Source: Sphingomonas elodea ATCC 31461
Lineage (GTDB): Bacteria > Pseudomonadota > Alphaproteobacteria > Sphingomonadales > Sphingomonadaceae
DNA: 64,000 nucleotides
NCBI RefSeq assembly: GCF_000226955.1
Contig: NZ_AGFU01000009.1
Location: forward strand, 62,001 to 126,000
Reading direction: 5' to 3'
This document shows, one piece after another, positions 34,944 to 44,970 of the stretch. Under the pieces are notes generated by a model that was given only the letters and a program-made list of their open reading frames with translations, made no database searches and had not been told where the DNA came from. Within the stretch, counting starts at the first letter, position 1, and each line of letters begins with the position of its first letter. The translations under genes were made by a program, and so were the position numbers.

Positions 34944-37604
34944 CTAGAATCCGAACCGTGCCCGCACGCCGTAGAAGCGCGGCGTGCCGGGGTAGCCGGC
35001 ATAGTTGCCGTTCTGCTCGGGCACGCCGAAGCCGGTGATGTAGTAGAACTGGTTGGTGAGGTTCTCGATCCAGAAGGTCAGCCGCAGCCGCCCATCGGGG
35101 CTTTGCACGCCGATCGCCGCCGAGACCAGCGGATAGCCCGGGTTGGCAAGGACGTTGCGCCCGTTGGCGTCGGGCGGGCTGGACGGGATGTTGACCTCGC
35201 TGTTGTAGCGCATGTCGACATGGAACAGCGCGTCGAGCCCGCGGGCGATCCGCGGCGTCCAGGTGCCGGCGACGGTAAGCGTGTGCCGCGGCTGGTTGTC
35301 GATCTGGAGGTTGCCCTTGCCGATCAGCGGCGTGCCCGCGAAGTTCCGGCCGTCGTCGTCGTAGCGCGCATCGATATAGCTATAGCCCAGCTGGAAGATC
35401 AGCGGGCGCACCGGCTGCAGCGTCGCTTCCGCCTCCACGCCCTTGCTGGTCGTTCTGGGCACGTTCTGCACGACGAAGTTGGTGCCGCTGAACACGAGGC
35501 TCTGGAGGTTGTAGAATTTCGAGTAGAAGCCGGCCAGGTTGAGCGTGAACTGTCGGCTGAGCTGGGTCTTCAGACCCAGCTCATAGGCGTCGACCGTTTC
35601 GCGGGAGAAATGCAGGTCACCCGCCTGTGCGCCGTTGCCGCCGAGCAGGACGGTATCGAACGCCGCCTGGTCGAGATTGTAGCCGCCGGACTTGTAGCCG
35701 CGATCATAGCTCGCATAGCCGAGCACATGCGGGCTGAACTTGTAGGCGAGCTTCACCGTGCCGGTCAGCTGGTCTTCGGTGCGCGTATCGGCATAGGCGC
35801 CGTTGAACTCGCTGTTCACCGCCGGATTGCAGCTGAGCAGGAACAGGTTGTTGAACAGCCCCGGCACCTGACGAAGGATATTGGCGTAGGCCGCCGCCGC
35901 CGCATTGCCGGTCCGCGCCTGGTTGAAGAAGGTGCAGGCGCCGGTGGTGCTGTTGATCGTGGCACGCAGGTCCTTGCGCTCATGGTTCCAGCGCGCGCCG
36001 AGGGTCATCGACAGCCTGTCCGTCAGGTGGAAGATATTGTGCGTGAACAGCGCAACGGCATCGGTCTTCACCCGATAGTTGTTGTCGTTGTTGCCCTGTC
36101 CCGCCAGATTGCCGGGCAGCGGCTGAAGCGCCAGCGCGGCAAGCCCCGGCACCACCGGCACGCCGGGAAGCGGTGCGATGCCGGCCTGCGCCCGGAACAG
36201 GCGAACGAGCGGGGCGAGCTGGCCATAGGCGGCAACCGGCACGCCGGGGTTGAGCAGCACCTGTCCGAAGGTCGGCACCCCCGGCCCCAGCGATCCGTAG
36301 AACTGCACGGGCGTGCCGAACAGCGGCCGCAGCTGTGCCGAGAAGATCGAATCGACATAGCGGTTGGAATCATTGCCGGTACGCACGGTGTCGCGCAGGC
36401 GATTGCTTTCGTTGAGATAGAAGGCGCCGACCAGCCAGTCGAGCCTGCCGCCGATCGCCGAGCCCTGCAGCCGCACTTCCTGGGTGAAGTCGACCAGCTG
36501 GTTGCGATAGCCTTCGCGATAGGCGCGATCGATGCCCGAATAATCGATGTCCTGCGATCGCAGCACCTGCCAGCGCCGATAGGCGGTGATCGCGGTGAGC
36601 TTGATGCCGCCCAGCTCCCAGTTCAGCTCGCCCGACACGCCATAGTCGCGCACCTTCTCGCCGTAGGTCCGATTGGGCGAGATCGCCTGGATGCGATCGG
36701 CAGGCGCACCGGCGTAGAGGCCGGTCAGCCCCTGTGCCGCCGCGATCCCCTGGATCACCGGCGCCAGCGCCCCGCGCACGGCGGAAACGGCGGCGCAGCA
36801 GCGTTCGTCCGTCTCGTAATAGTCGCCGATCAGGCGGACGGTGACGGGTCCGCCGTCGAACAGCGCCTGGCCGCGGACCAGCCAGCGGTTCAGGTCGTTC
36901 ATCGCCCGGTCGCCATTGGCATCCGCGATATAGCCGTCGCGCTTGCGATAGGCGCCGTCCAGCCGCAGCGCGACCTTATCCGCCACCGGCCCGGTGACCG
37001 CGCCCCGCGCCTCATAGGCGTTGTAGTTGCCATAGCCCGCCTCGACATAGCCGCCGGTCTCGAACCGGGGCTGGGCGGTGAAGATGCTGAGCGCGCCGGC
37101 AGAGGTGTTGCGGCCGAACAGGGTGCCCTGCGGCCCGCGCAGGATCTCCACCCGCTCCAGCTCCGGCAGCTCGGCGATCGCCACGCCGGAGCGGGCGCGG
37201 AACACGCCGTCGATGAACACGCCTACCGAGGGCTCGAACCCCGGATTGTCGCCGCCGGTGGTGATGCCGCGAAGATAGATGGTGGTCCCCGTGGCCGAGG
37301 ACTGGCCGGTCGACGATTGCAGCGAGGGCGCCAGTTGCTCCAGGTCGCGGAGATTGTCGACGCCCGCATTTTCGAGCAGCTGCGGCCCGATGGCGGTGAT
37401 CGCCACGGGCACGTCCTGCACGGTCTCGTTGCGGCGGGTGGCGGTTACGATGATCTCGTTCGCCGCGACATAGCCACGCTCCTGCTCCTGCTCCATGCCC
37501 GATACCGGCGCCGGCGCTGTCGGCCGGTCCTGCGCCGACACGGGTGCGACCGGCGCAAGGATGAGCGCCGTCGCGGCGAGCAGCTCGCCCTTCGTCATGG
37601 TCAT
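34944..37604 (-). CDS. TonB-dependent outer-membrane receptor
   Basis: An 886-residue receptor. It has a signal peptide ending VSAQ-DR, a TonB-box-like region (NEIIVTATRRNETVQDVPVAITAIG), and a plug with DLEQLAPSLQSSTGQSSATGTTIYLRGI and ERVEILRGPQGTLFGRNTSAGALSIFT. The long barrel ends RFYGVRARFGF with the terminal Phe. It is closer to the Fe-siderophore/vitamin/xenobiotic group common in sphingomonads (RGPQGTLFGRN) than to the carbohydrate receptor at 1836-4628. ATG 37604 has GGGAGAG upstream and gives a clean signal peptide; an upstream in-frame start is unlikely. No substrate genes adjoin it, so the ligand is unknown. Confidence 0.93.
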   Translation of the reverse strand: MTMTKGELLAATALILAPVAPVSAQDRPTAPAPVSGMEQEQERGYVAANEIIVTATRRNETVQDVPVAITAIGPQLLENAGVDNLRDLEQLAPSLQSSTGQSSATGTTIYLRGITTGGDNPGFEPSVGVFIDGVFRARSGVAIAELPELERVEILRGPQGTLFGRNTSAGALSIFTAQPRFETGGYVEAGYGNYNAYEARGAVTGPVADKVALRLDGAYRKRDGYIADANGDRAMNDLNRWLVRGQALFDGGPVTVRLIGDYYETDERCCAAVSAVRGALAPVIQGIAAAQGLTGLYAGAPADRIQAISPNRTYGEKVRDYGVSGELNWELGGIKLTAITAYRRWQVLRSQDIDYSGIDRAYREGYRNQLVDFTQEVRLQGSAIGGRLDWLVGAFYLNESNRLRDTVRTGNDSNRYVDSIFSAQLRPLFGTPVQFYGSLGPGVPTFGQVLLNPGVPVAAYGQLAPLVRLFRAQAGIAPLPGVPVVPGLAALALQPLPGNLAGQGNNDNNYRVKTDAVALFTHNIFHLTDRLSMTLGARWNHERKDLRATINSTTGACTFFNQARTGNAAAAAYANILRQVPGLFNNLFLLSCNPAVNSEFNGAYADTRTEDQLTGTVKLAYKFSPHVLGYASYDRGYKSGGYNLDQAAFDTVLLGGNGAQAGDLHFSRETVDAYELGLKTQLSRQFTLNLAGFYSKFYNLQSLVFSGTNFVVQNVPRTTSKGVEAEATLQPVRPLIFQLGYSYIDARYDDDGRNFAGTPLIGKGNLQIDNQPRHTLTVAGTWTPRIARGLDALFHVDMRYNSEVNIPSSPPDANGRNVLANPGYPLVSAAIGVQSPDGRLRLTFWIENLTNQFYYITGFGVPEQNGNYAGYPGTPRFYGVRARFGF

Positions 37605-37699
37605 TTGTCTCTCCCTGCTCGCCCCGATCTTGCGCCGGTCGCGACTTTGCTGTTTTTGCATGTGGAAGCTAATGCCGGGCTTTCCCGGAGGTCAACGGA

Positions 37700-37710
37700 G
37701 CAAACGTTGC
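37700..37710. promoter_or_regulatory. Short palindrome upstream of the second TonB receptor
   Basis: GCAAACGTTGC has arms GCAA/TTGC around a near-symmetric centre and resembles LacI-type operators. It lies about 96 bases before the receptor start, in the 218-base gap shared with folE. A second small hairpin, TGCCGTAACGGCA, stands just before folE. Both are short enough to occur by chance. Confidence 0.25.
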
Positions 37711-37822
37711 CAAATGCGCGGGAATCCTAGGTTTTCGGCGGATTTAGGTTGGGGTTCCGGAGCGCCGTCCTGCGAAGCACGCCTGCCGTAACGGCAAGGC
37801 CGACCGGCGACCGAAAGGACGA

Positions 37823-38446
37823 ATGATGCACGATCACCATCATGATCCGGAGGACGGCGATCTCGTGGCGCCCTCGCCGAAGATCCCCGTGCCCGAAAAC
37901 GTGGCAGAGGCCATTCGCACGCTGCTGCGCTGGGCGGGAGACGATCCCGGCCGCGAGGGCCTGCTGGATACGCCCCAGCGCGTCGCCCGCGCGTGGAAGG
38001 AATATTGCGCCGGCTATGCCGAGGATCCCGGCCACCATCTGTCCCGCGTGTTCGAGGAAGTGGGCGGCTATGACGAGATCGTGCTGCTGAAAGACATTCC
38101 CTTCCAGTCACATTGCGAGCACCACATGGCACCGATTACCGGCAAGGCATCGATCGCCTATCTGCCCAGGAACCATGTTGTCGGCATCTCCAAACTCGCG
38201 CGTGTCCTCCACGCCTTCGCCCGCAGGCTGCAGGTGCAGGAGCGGCTCACCGCGGAAGTGGCGGATTGCATCTGGAACCATCTGCACCCGCAGGGCGTGG
38301 CCGTGGTGATCGAGGCGCAGCATGGCTGCATGACCGGTCGCGGCGTGCGCACCCCGGGCGTCGGCATGGTCACCAGCCGGATGATGGGGGTGTTCCGCGA
38401 GGACGAGCGCAGCCGGGCCGAAGTGCTCAAGCTGATGGGCTATTGA
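37823..38446 (+). CDS. folE: GTP cyclohydrolase I
   Basis: A 207-residue type I enzyme. GREGLLDTPQRVARAWKEYCAGY is the family N-terminal block, SHCEHHMAPITGKASIAYLP carries the zinc-binding Cys-His pair, and GVAVVIEAQHGCMTGRGVR the second zinc cysteine and active-site loop. It makes dihydroneopterin triphosphate from GTP. A His-rich N-terminus (MMHDHHHD) could bind metal. It leads a tight operon: the SDR gene starts inside its stop codon. A second ATG directly follows the first. Confidence 0.96.
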   Translation: MMHDHHHDPEDGDLVAPSPKIPVPENVAEAIRTLLRWAGDDPGREGLLDTPQRVARAWKEYCAGYAEDPGHHLSRVFEEVGGYDEIVLLKDIPFQSHCEHHMAPITGKASIAYLPRNHVVGISKLARVLHAFARRLQVQERLTAEVADCIWNHLHPQGVAVVIEAQHGCMTGRGVRTPGVGMVTSRMMGVFREDERSRAEVLKLMGY

Positions 38447-39219
38447 TGCCTGGACGGGTGCTGGTCACGGGCGGCGCACGACGCATCGGCGCGGCGATCT
38501 CGCGCGGACTCGCCGCCCGCGGCTGGGCCGTCGCCGTCCACCACCATCACTCGCCCGACGAGGCGGAGGCGTTCGTCGCCGCCCTGCGGAAAAACGGGGC
38601 AAGCGCTGCGGTGGTCTGCGCCGAGCTCGCCGACCCCGCGGCCCCCCAGGCACTGGTCGATGCGTGCCGCGCCGCCTTCGGCGCCCCGCTCGACGCGGTG
38701 GTCAACAACGCCTCGCTGTTCGCCTATGACGAAGCGCCGATCGCCGACCATGCGCTGCTCGACCGGCATATGCATGTGAACCTGGCAGCCCCGGTCGGCC
38801 TTGCGATGGCGCTGGCCGCCCAGGCCGATCTCGAAGCCGGCGCGGTCGTGAACCTGCTCGACCAGAAGGTCGGCAACCTCAACCCCGACTTCTTCAGCTA
38901 CACCTGCTCCAAGCTCGCGCTCGAAGGCGCGACCCACATGCTAGCGCAGAAGCTTGCGCCGCGGGTGCGGGTGAACGCGGTCTCGCCCGGCCTGACCCTC
39001 CCCAGCCTCGACCAGACCGAGGAGGAATTCGCCCGCACCGGTACGCAGAACCTGCTGCGCCGCACGGTCGATCCGGCCGACATCGCCGCCACCGTCGCTC
39101 ATCTACTCGAAAGCCGCAGCATCACCGGACAGAATGTGTTCGTCGATTGCGGCCAGCATTTCCTCGCACGCGACAGCGACGTGATGTTCGAAGGACGCGA
39201 GCACCGCCCCGATGCCTGA
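38446..39219 (+). CDS. SDR-family oxidoreductase, probable pteridine/dihydropteridine reductase
   Basis: A 257-residue short-chain dehydrogenase. VLVTGGARRIGAAISRGLAARG is the NADP-type glycine motif with a basic residue. AVVNNASLFAYDEAP holds the NNAS, YTCSKLALEGATHML the YxxxK-type catalytic pair, and VNAVSPGLTLPS the C-terminal part. The HHHHSPDEAEAF region resembles pteridine reductases (PTR1, FolM). It lies between folE and folB with overlapping ends (one base with folE, eight with folB), so a step in reduced pterin or folate formation is likely. The exact substrate is inferred. Confidence 0.85.
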   Translation: MPGRVLVTGGARRIGAAISRGLAARGWAVAVHHHHSPDEAEAFVAALRKNGASAAVVCAELADPAAPQALVDACRAAFGAPLDAVVNNASLFAYDEAPIADHALLDRHMHVNLAAPVGLAMALAAQADLEAGAVVNLLDQKVGNLNPDFFSYTCSKLALEGATHMLAQKLAPRVRVNAVSPGLTLPSLDQTEEEFARTGTQNLLRRTVDPADIAATVAHLLESRSITGQNVFVDCGQHFLARDSDVMFEGREHRPDA

Positions 39220-39577
39220 CTATGTGATCCATCTCGACGCCCTGGAGGTTTCCATGGGCCTCGGCATCCATGCGCACGAGCGCGCCGCCCCGCAGCGCGT
39301 GCGGATCGACGTCGCGATGACCTGCCGCTACCCCGCCGCACCCGAAGACCGCATCGACGCGGTGGTCGATTACGACTTCCTGCGCGAAGGTATCCATGCC
39401 CTTGTCCGCTCGCGACATTTCGAATTGCAGGAAGTGTTGTGCGAGGAAGTCGCCACGCTGGCGCTGCGGGACCCGCGCGTCGTGGAGGTCCGCGTTCGCT
39501 CGATGAAACAGGATATTTACCCCGATGCGCGGGTCGGCTGCGAGATCATCCGTATTCCTACGAATAGGCAGGAATAA
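39212..39577 (+). CDS. folB: Dihydroneopterin aldolase-family protein
   Basis: A 121-residue T-fold enzyme. HLDALEVSMGLGIHAHERAAPQRVRIDVAM is the family start with the pterin-binding Glu region. VVDYDFLREGIHALVRSRHFELQEVLCEEVATLAL holds the conserved Tyr and Glu. It should cleave dihydroneopterin to hydroxymethyl-dihydropterin, or epimerise it. It overlaps the SDR gene by eight bases and ends the pterin operon. The catalytic lysine was not located with certainty, and the last residues are family-like. Confidence 0.9.
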   Translation: MPDYVIHLDALEVSMGLGIHAHERAAPQRVRIDVAMTCRYPAAPEDRIDAVVDYDFLREGIHALVRSRHFELQEVLCEEVATLALRDPRVVEVRVRSMKQDIYPDARVGCEIIRIPTNRQE

Positions 39578-39685
39578 TCTCGAATCGGGGCACCGCCCCC
39601 GATCCTCTCCCCTATAATCTACCGAGGGCCTTCCTCGCCGAAGGCCGGTCAGGGGATACGTGCGCCTGCCACCAGAGGATCGTGA

Positions 39686-41449
39686 ATGTCGATTGCAAGC
39701 TTCGTTCGCAACAGTGCGCTGGCCATGATGGCAATCCTGCTCGTCGGCGGGGCGCTGGCAGCGTGGCGCCTGGATCGCATCCGCATGGGGGGCGAGGTGC
39801 AGCATCGACAACAGGTCAACGCCGATCTGATCGCGGACATCCTGCCGCCGCCGGAATACATCATCGAACCGTTCCTTGAGGCGACGCTGATCGCCCGGAA
39901 CCCGGAAACCGTCGGCGCGCATGCGGAGAAGCTGGAAGGCCTCCACAAGCTGTACGCGGCGCGCAACCAGTTCTGGCAGAAGGCCCAGGTCAACGAGGCC
40001 CTGCGCACCCAGTTGCTGCAGCAGGCCCATCCGGCCGCGCAGCGCTTCTGGGACGAACTGGAGCAGGGCTTCCTCCCCGCCGCCCGCAAGAATGATCGCG
40101 CCGCCCTGGAGGCAAGCTACGCCAAGCTGAGCGATCTCTATGCCGAGCACCGCACCGCGATCGACAAGCTCGTCGCGATGACCACGGAACAGCAGAAGCA
40201 GGTGGCATCGAGCGGCACGTTCGAATTCTATCTGGCAATCGCGATCGTCGCGGTGCTGGGCGTCATCGTCGCGGCACAGGCCGCCCATTTCTACCTCACC
40301 ATGTATCGCCGCGTCCTGGAGCCGATCGGCACCCTTTCCAGCCTGACCGACCGGCTTGCCCGCGGCGAAGTAGCCACCATCCCCTATCAGGATCGCAGCG
40401 ACGAGATGGGCCGCATCGCCTGCGGCCTCGAGCATTACCGCGCCGCCGCCGCCGCCCAGAGCGAGGCCGATGCCCGAAAGCTCGCCGAACAGCGCGAGGT
40501 CACCCAAGTGCTCGGCAACGGTCTGCTTGCGCTGCGCGAGGGCGACCTGACCCGTACGATCGATCGCCGTTTCCCGGAGGAGTATGAAGTGCTCCGCGAG
40601 AACATCAACGAGGCGATCGCGTCGCTGCGTGCCCGCATCCAGCTTGTCAGCGAAAGCTCGGAGAACATCCGCTCGACCTCGAACGAGATCGCGCATGGCT
40701 CCGAGGATCTGGCGCAACGAACCGAGAAGAGCGCCGCCAATCTCGCCCAGGCCACCATGGCGCTGGAGAAGATCGAGGAGCGCCTGCGCGCGACGATGAT
40801 CGCCGCCGACAATACGGTGAAGCGCGCGGGCGAGGCAACCACGGCGCTGCGCGACGGCCGCGGCACCACCGCTCGCGCCGTCCAGGCGATGGACCGCGCC
40901 AGCGGCAGCGCCAAGAATATCGACGGCGTGATCGAAGGCCTCGACAAGATCGCCTTCCAGACCCGCGTGCTCGCGATGAACGCTGCGGTCGAGGCCGGGC
41001 GGGCGGGCGAAGCCGGACGCGGCTTCATGGTGGTGGCAGACCTGGTCGCCGCGCTCGCGCTGCGCGCCGAGGATCAGGCCAAGCAGGCCCGCGACATGCT
41101 GAGCGAGACCCAGGTCGACATCATCCAGGCCGCCGACGCCGTGCACGATACCGACACCGCGCTCGACACCATTTCGGGCGACGTCGAGGCGGTGCACGAC
41201 CTGATCGCCGCGATCGACCATGACAACCACGCCCAGTCGGCAGCGGTCAGCCAGGTGGCGACGGCGATGAAGGCGATGGACCTGGTAACCCAGCAGAACG
41301 CCGCGATGGTGGAAGAAACCTCGGCGGCGATCCGCAACCTTTCGGGCGAGGTGAACGCCCTCGCGCAGCGCGCCGCGGCCTTCCGCTTCGAACGGACGGC
41401 GGGCGGGCGGATGGCTGCGCCCGAACGCGAACTCGCGACGGTGCATTGA
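39686..41449 (+). CDS. Methyl-accepting chemotaxis protein
   Basis: A 587-residue receptor. The N-terminal membrane helix (about 8-26) and a second helix (about 185-207; FYLAIAIVAVLGVIVAAQAAHFYL) enclose a helical periplasmic sensor of about 155 residues (helical-bundle type). A HAMP domain follows (RRVLEPIGTLSSLTDRLARGE), then a long coiled coil with the signalling tip IAFQTRVLAMNAAVEAGRAGEAGRGFMVVADLVAALALRAEDQ. The tip departs from consensus (RVLAMN, DLVAALA). No che genes are near. The ligand is unknown. A GGCCTTC-type hairpin lies in the 108-base gap after folB. Confidence 0.93.
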   Translation: MSIASFVRNSALAMMAILLVGGALAAWRLDRIRMGGEVQHRQQVNADLIADILPPPEYIIEPFLEATLIARNPETVGAHAEKLEGLHKLYAARNQFWQKAQVNEALRTQLLQQAHPAAQRFWDELEQGFLPAARKNDRAALEASYAKLSDLYAEHRTAIDKLVAMTTEQQKQVASSGTFEFYLAIAIVAVLGVIVAAQAAHFYLTMYRRVLEPIGTLSSLTDRLARGEVATIPYQDRSDEMGRIACGLEHYRAAAAAQSEADARKLAEQREVTQVLGNGLLALREGDLTRTIDRRFPEEYEVLRENINEAIASLRARIQLVSESSENIRSTSNEIAHGSEDLAQRTEKSAANLAQATMALEKIEERLRATMIAADNTVKRAGEATTALRDGRGTTARAVQAMDRASGSAKNIDGVIEGLDKIAFQTRVLAMNAAVEAGRAGEAGRGFMVVADLVAALALRAEDQAKQARDMLSETQVDIIQAADAVHDTDTALDTISGDVEAVHDLIAAIDHDNHAQSAAVSQVATAMKAMDLVTQQNAAMVEETSAAIRNLSGEVNALAQRAAAFRFERTAGGRMAAPERELATVH

Positions 41450-41517
41450 TTCGGCCTCAGAACAACTTGACCTGAAAAACGCAGGTTCACAGCATGGAAT
41501 GATCCGGGGAGATCACC

Positions 41518-41913
41518 ATGCTCATTGCCCTTACCCTGTTCGCCAGCCTGCAAGACACGCTCGCCTCCGCTACGCCGGTCAACCCAGCAGCGCAGGAAGA
41601 AATCGTGGTGATCGGCCGGAAGCTGCGCGATTGGCGCGGCAAGCTCGATCTTTCAGCACGCGGCACGCGCTGCCTCACGAAGCGATCGACCGGCGACCGG
41701 GAGGTCGACCAGATCGGCTGCGATGCGATGATGATCTGCGTGCCGAAGTTCGAGGCCGAACTGAAGGCAGCCCTCAACCAATCGAAGGACAAGGCGTCGC
41801 GCGAGCGCGCCAATGCCGACGTCAGCCGACGGATCACCCTATGCTTCCAGACGGAGCATGATCGGCGGAGCGCGGCCTTGGCCGAACGCCGCGTGGCCTT
41901 GCGCCGCCGCTGA
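41518..41913 (+). CDS. Small secreted protein of unknown function
   Basis: A 131-residue protein. A short hydrophobic start (LIALTLFASLQDTLASA) may be a signal peptide. The segment QEEIVVIGRKLRDWRGKLDL is typical of a sphingomonad-specific group whose members often sit alone after envelope genes. Four cysteines (about 55, 71, 76, 110) could form disulfides. The rest is basic and helical. It converges on leuA. No function can be assigned. Confidence 0.7.
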   Translation: MLIALTLFASLQDTLASATPVNPAAQEEIVVIGRKLRDWRGKLDLSARGTRCLTKRSTGDREVDQIGCDAMMICVPKFEAELKAALNQSKDKASRERANADVSRRITLCFQTEHDRRSAALAERRVALRRR

Positions 41914-42000
41914 CAGCCAGGGTTCCAGATTGGGGCCGCGACGCCGCAGACCGGCCCCTCCCCCGGGCCGCCGATCCCGGCGAGCCCGAGGTGCGGTGGA

Positions 42001-43659
<1,659 letters not shown>

Positions 43660-43729
43660 GTGCCGTGTCTCTCTTCAAGGTCGGGCCGCGCCTAGCGCAG
43701 CCGTGATGCGATAGGGAAGGTCCAGTTTA

Positions 43730-43771
43730 CCCTTAGGGGAGACGCGCGCGTGCGAAATCGGCCCCTAAGGG
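43730..43771 (-). promoter_or_regulatory. leuA: leuA attenuator stem
   Basis: Arms CCCTTAGGGG (43730-43739) and CCCCTAAGGG (43762-43771) are perfect 10-bp complements around a 22-base loop. The upstream arm on the minus strand holds the leader-peptide stop. A competing pairing is possible: TTACCCT within the leader's Leu codons against AGGGTAA overlapping the downstream arm. No clear U-run follows, so the effect may be Rho-dependent or on translation. Confidence 0.6.
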
Positions 43772-43809
43772 CGGATAAGTCGCAGGGTAAGGCGCAGGGC
43801 GTCGATCAC
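43765..43809 (-). CDS. leuL: leuA leader peptide (attenuation)
   Basis: A 14-codon frame starting GTG and encoding MIDALRLTLRLIRP. Four of the 14 residues are Leu (CTG, CTT, CTG, CTT), plus two Ile, in a run of seven alternate positions. It lies 105 bases upstream of leuA on the same strand, and its stop codon is inside one arm of a perfect inverted repeat. TATAAT stands 17 bases upstream of the start (43832-43827), so the transcript leader is very short. Leader peptides of this kind control leuA in other proteobacteria: ribosome stalling on Leu codons alters the RNA fold. Ribosome site is weak. Identification is inference from codon content and structure. Confidence 0.7.
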   Translation of the reverse strand: MIDALRLTLRLIRP

Positions 43810-43826
43810 TCGCAGACAGTGCCGCA

Positions 43827-43832
43827 ATTATA
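43827..43832 (-). promoter_or_regulatory. leuA: -10 element of leuA leader transcript
   Basis: TATAAT reads perfectly on the minus strand, 17 bases ahead of the leader GTG. The hexamer at the -35 distance (TTCCTC or CTTCCT) is weak. The position gives a start near 43820, right before the leader peptide. Confidence 0.5.
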
Positions 43833-43943
43833 CGAACTTGTCCAGCGCCGAGGAAGTACCTGTAAAACAACGGAGCTTCGGTGGCGTTGATCGCTTGTTA
43901 ACCATCGTTGGCCGAAAATGCATGCTCGCAGGAGACAATTTCC

Positions 43944-44339
43944 ATGCTGCAGCTCGTCTATATCAGTTCCGCCAACCCGGCCGCCCCCTGCCCGACCCAG
44001 GATATCCTGACGATATCCCGCCGCAACAATGCGCGCGATCGGATCACGGGGCTGCTTTATGCCGATGCGGGCCGCTTTCTCCAGGCACTGGAGGGACCCG
44101 AAGATGCCGTCGAGGCCGCCTATGCGCGAATCCGGCAGGATGCCCGCCACCGCGCGATCGTCATGCTCTCGCGGCGCACCGTCGACCGGCGCGAATTCGG
44201 CCATTGGGAAATGGCGCACCGCGCACCCGGCGCGGATGCGGCTGCCTTCCTTGCCGACGTGCAGCGACTGACCGCGGCGGCATCGGCCGAGGTCCGCGGC
44301 ACCTTCGAAGGGCTGGTCCAGGCGCGCGCGCTGGCCTGA
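43944..44339 (+). CDS. BLUF-domain blue-light sensor
   Basis: A 131-residue protein made of one BLUF domain. LQLVYISSA holds the flavin-contacting Tyr (residue 5 or 6), RNNARDRITGLLYADAGRFLQALEG the Asn and the Gln that switch hydrogen bonds on light, and a C-terminal cap follows. It binds FAD and senses blue light, signalling through a partner, as no output domain is fused. ATG 43944 has GGAGACA upstream. It is divergent from the leuA leader. The target is unknown. Confidence 0.92.
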   Translation: MLQLVYISSANPAAPCPTQDILTISRRNNARDRITGLLYADAGRFLQALEGPEDAVEAAYARIRQDARHRAIVMLSRRTVDRREFGHWEMAHRAPGADAAAFLADVQRLTAAASAEVRGTFEGLVQARALA

Positions 44340-44600
44340 AACGGCAAGATTCGAACAATTTTCCCGCAAACTGTTGCGTGGTTGCACCACCGCAGCGCCG
44401 CAAAGTGACGGTTCGGCGCGCTCCGGTGCGGTCTGTGCTGGACAGACGCCCTTTCCCACGATCAAAGGCGTACAGGGGCGTGCATCACCGCACGAACCGC
44501 AGTACATCGTTGGTTGCGACAAGGGGGAGGAAGCCTCTCAATCCCGAGGCGCTGACGAAGGAATAGCCCCACTAAGGGGCACGAACAGGAGTTAGACACG

Positions 44601-44858
44601 ATGGCCGAGACCAAAGCACGCGGCGGCATTGCCAAGCCGGTTACCCCTTCGCCCGAACTGGCGAAGATCGTTGGTACCGCCGATCTGCCGCGCAGCGAGA
44701 TCGTCAGCAAGGTTTGGGAATACATCAAGAAGAACAACCTGCAGAATCCCGCGAACAAGCGCGAGATCCTGGCCGACGACACGCTGAAGCCGATCTTCGG
44801 CGGCGACAAGGCCACCATGTTCGAAATGAACAAGCACCTCGCCAAGCACGTCAAGTAA
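44601..44858 (+). CDS. SWIB/MDM2-domain protein
   Basis: An 85-residue protein whose C-terminal two thirds (about 25-85) is a SWIB domain: GTADLPRSEIVSKVWEYIKKNNLQNPANKREILADDTLKPIFGG. The N-terminus is basic and Ala/Thr-rich. SWIB domains occur in eukaryotic chromatin remodellers and in small bacterial proteins, notably chlamydial and alphaproteobacterial. A DNA- or topoisomerase-related role is suspected, not shown. CAGGAG stands ahead of ATG 44601. The 261-base gap upstream contains only a weak GCCCC-ACTAA-GGGGC hairpin (44566-44580). A strong terminator follows. Confidence 0.93.
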   Translation: MAETKARGGIAKPVTPSPELAKIVGTADLPRSEIVSKVWEYIKKNNLQNPANKREILADDTLKPIFGGDKATMFEMNKHLAKHVK

Positions 44859-44894
44859 GCGAGGGGCGCGCCGCTCTATTCGGGCGGCACGAAC

Positions 44895-44933
44895 AAAAAG
44901 GGGCAGGCATCCTTGCGATGCCTGCCCCTTTTT
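44895..44933. terminator. Bidirectional Rho-independent terminator
   Basis: A perfect 17-bp stem, AAAAAGGGGCAGGCATC with its complement, loop CTTGC, ends in a T run on both strands. It serves the SWIB gene and the convergent stress-protein gene. Confidence 0.9.
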
Positions 44934-44970
44934 CATGCCCGCGTGCGGCCTCCGGCGCGCGAGTCGGTGG

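Noticed and set aside
34869-37730. Long open frame (953 codons) antisense to the second TonB receptor
   Set aside because: Same reasons; its length follows from scarce stop codons in the opposite frame of a GC-rich gene.
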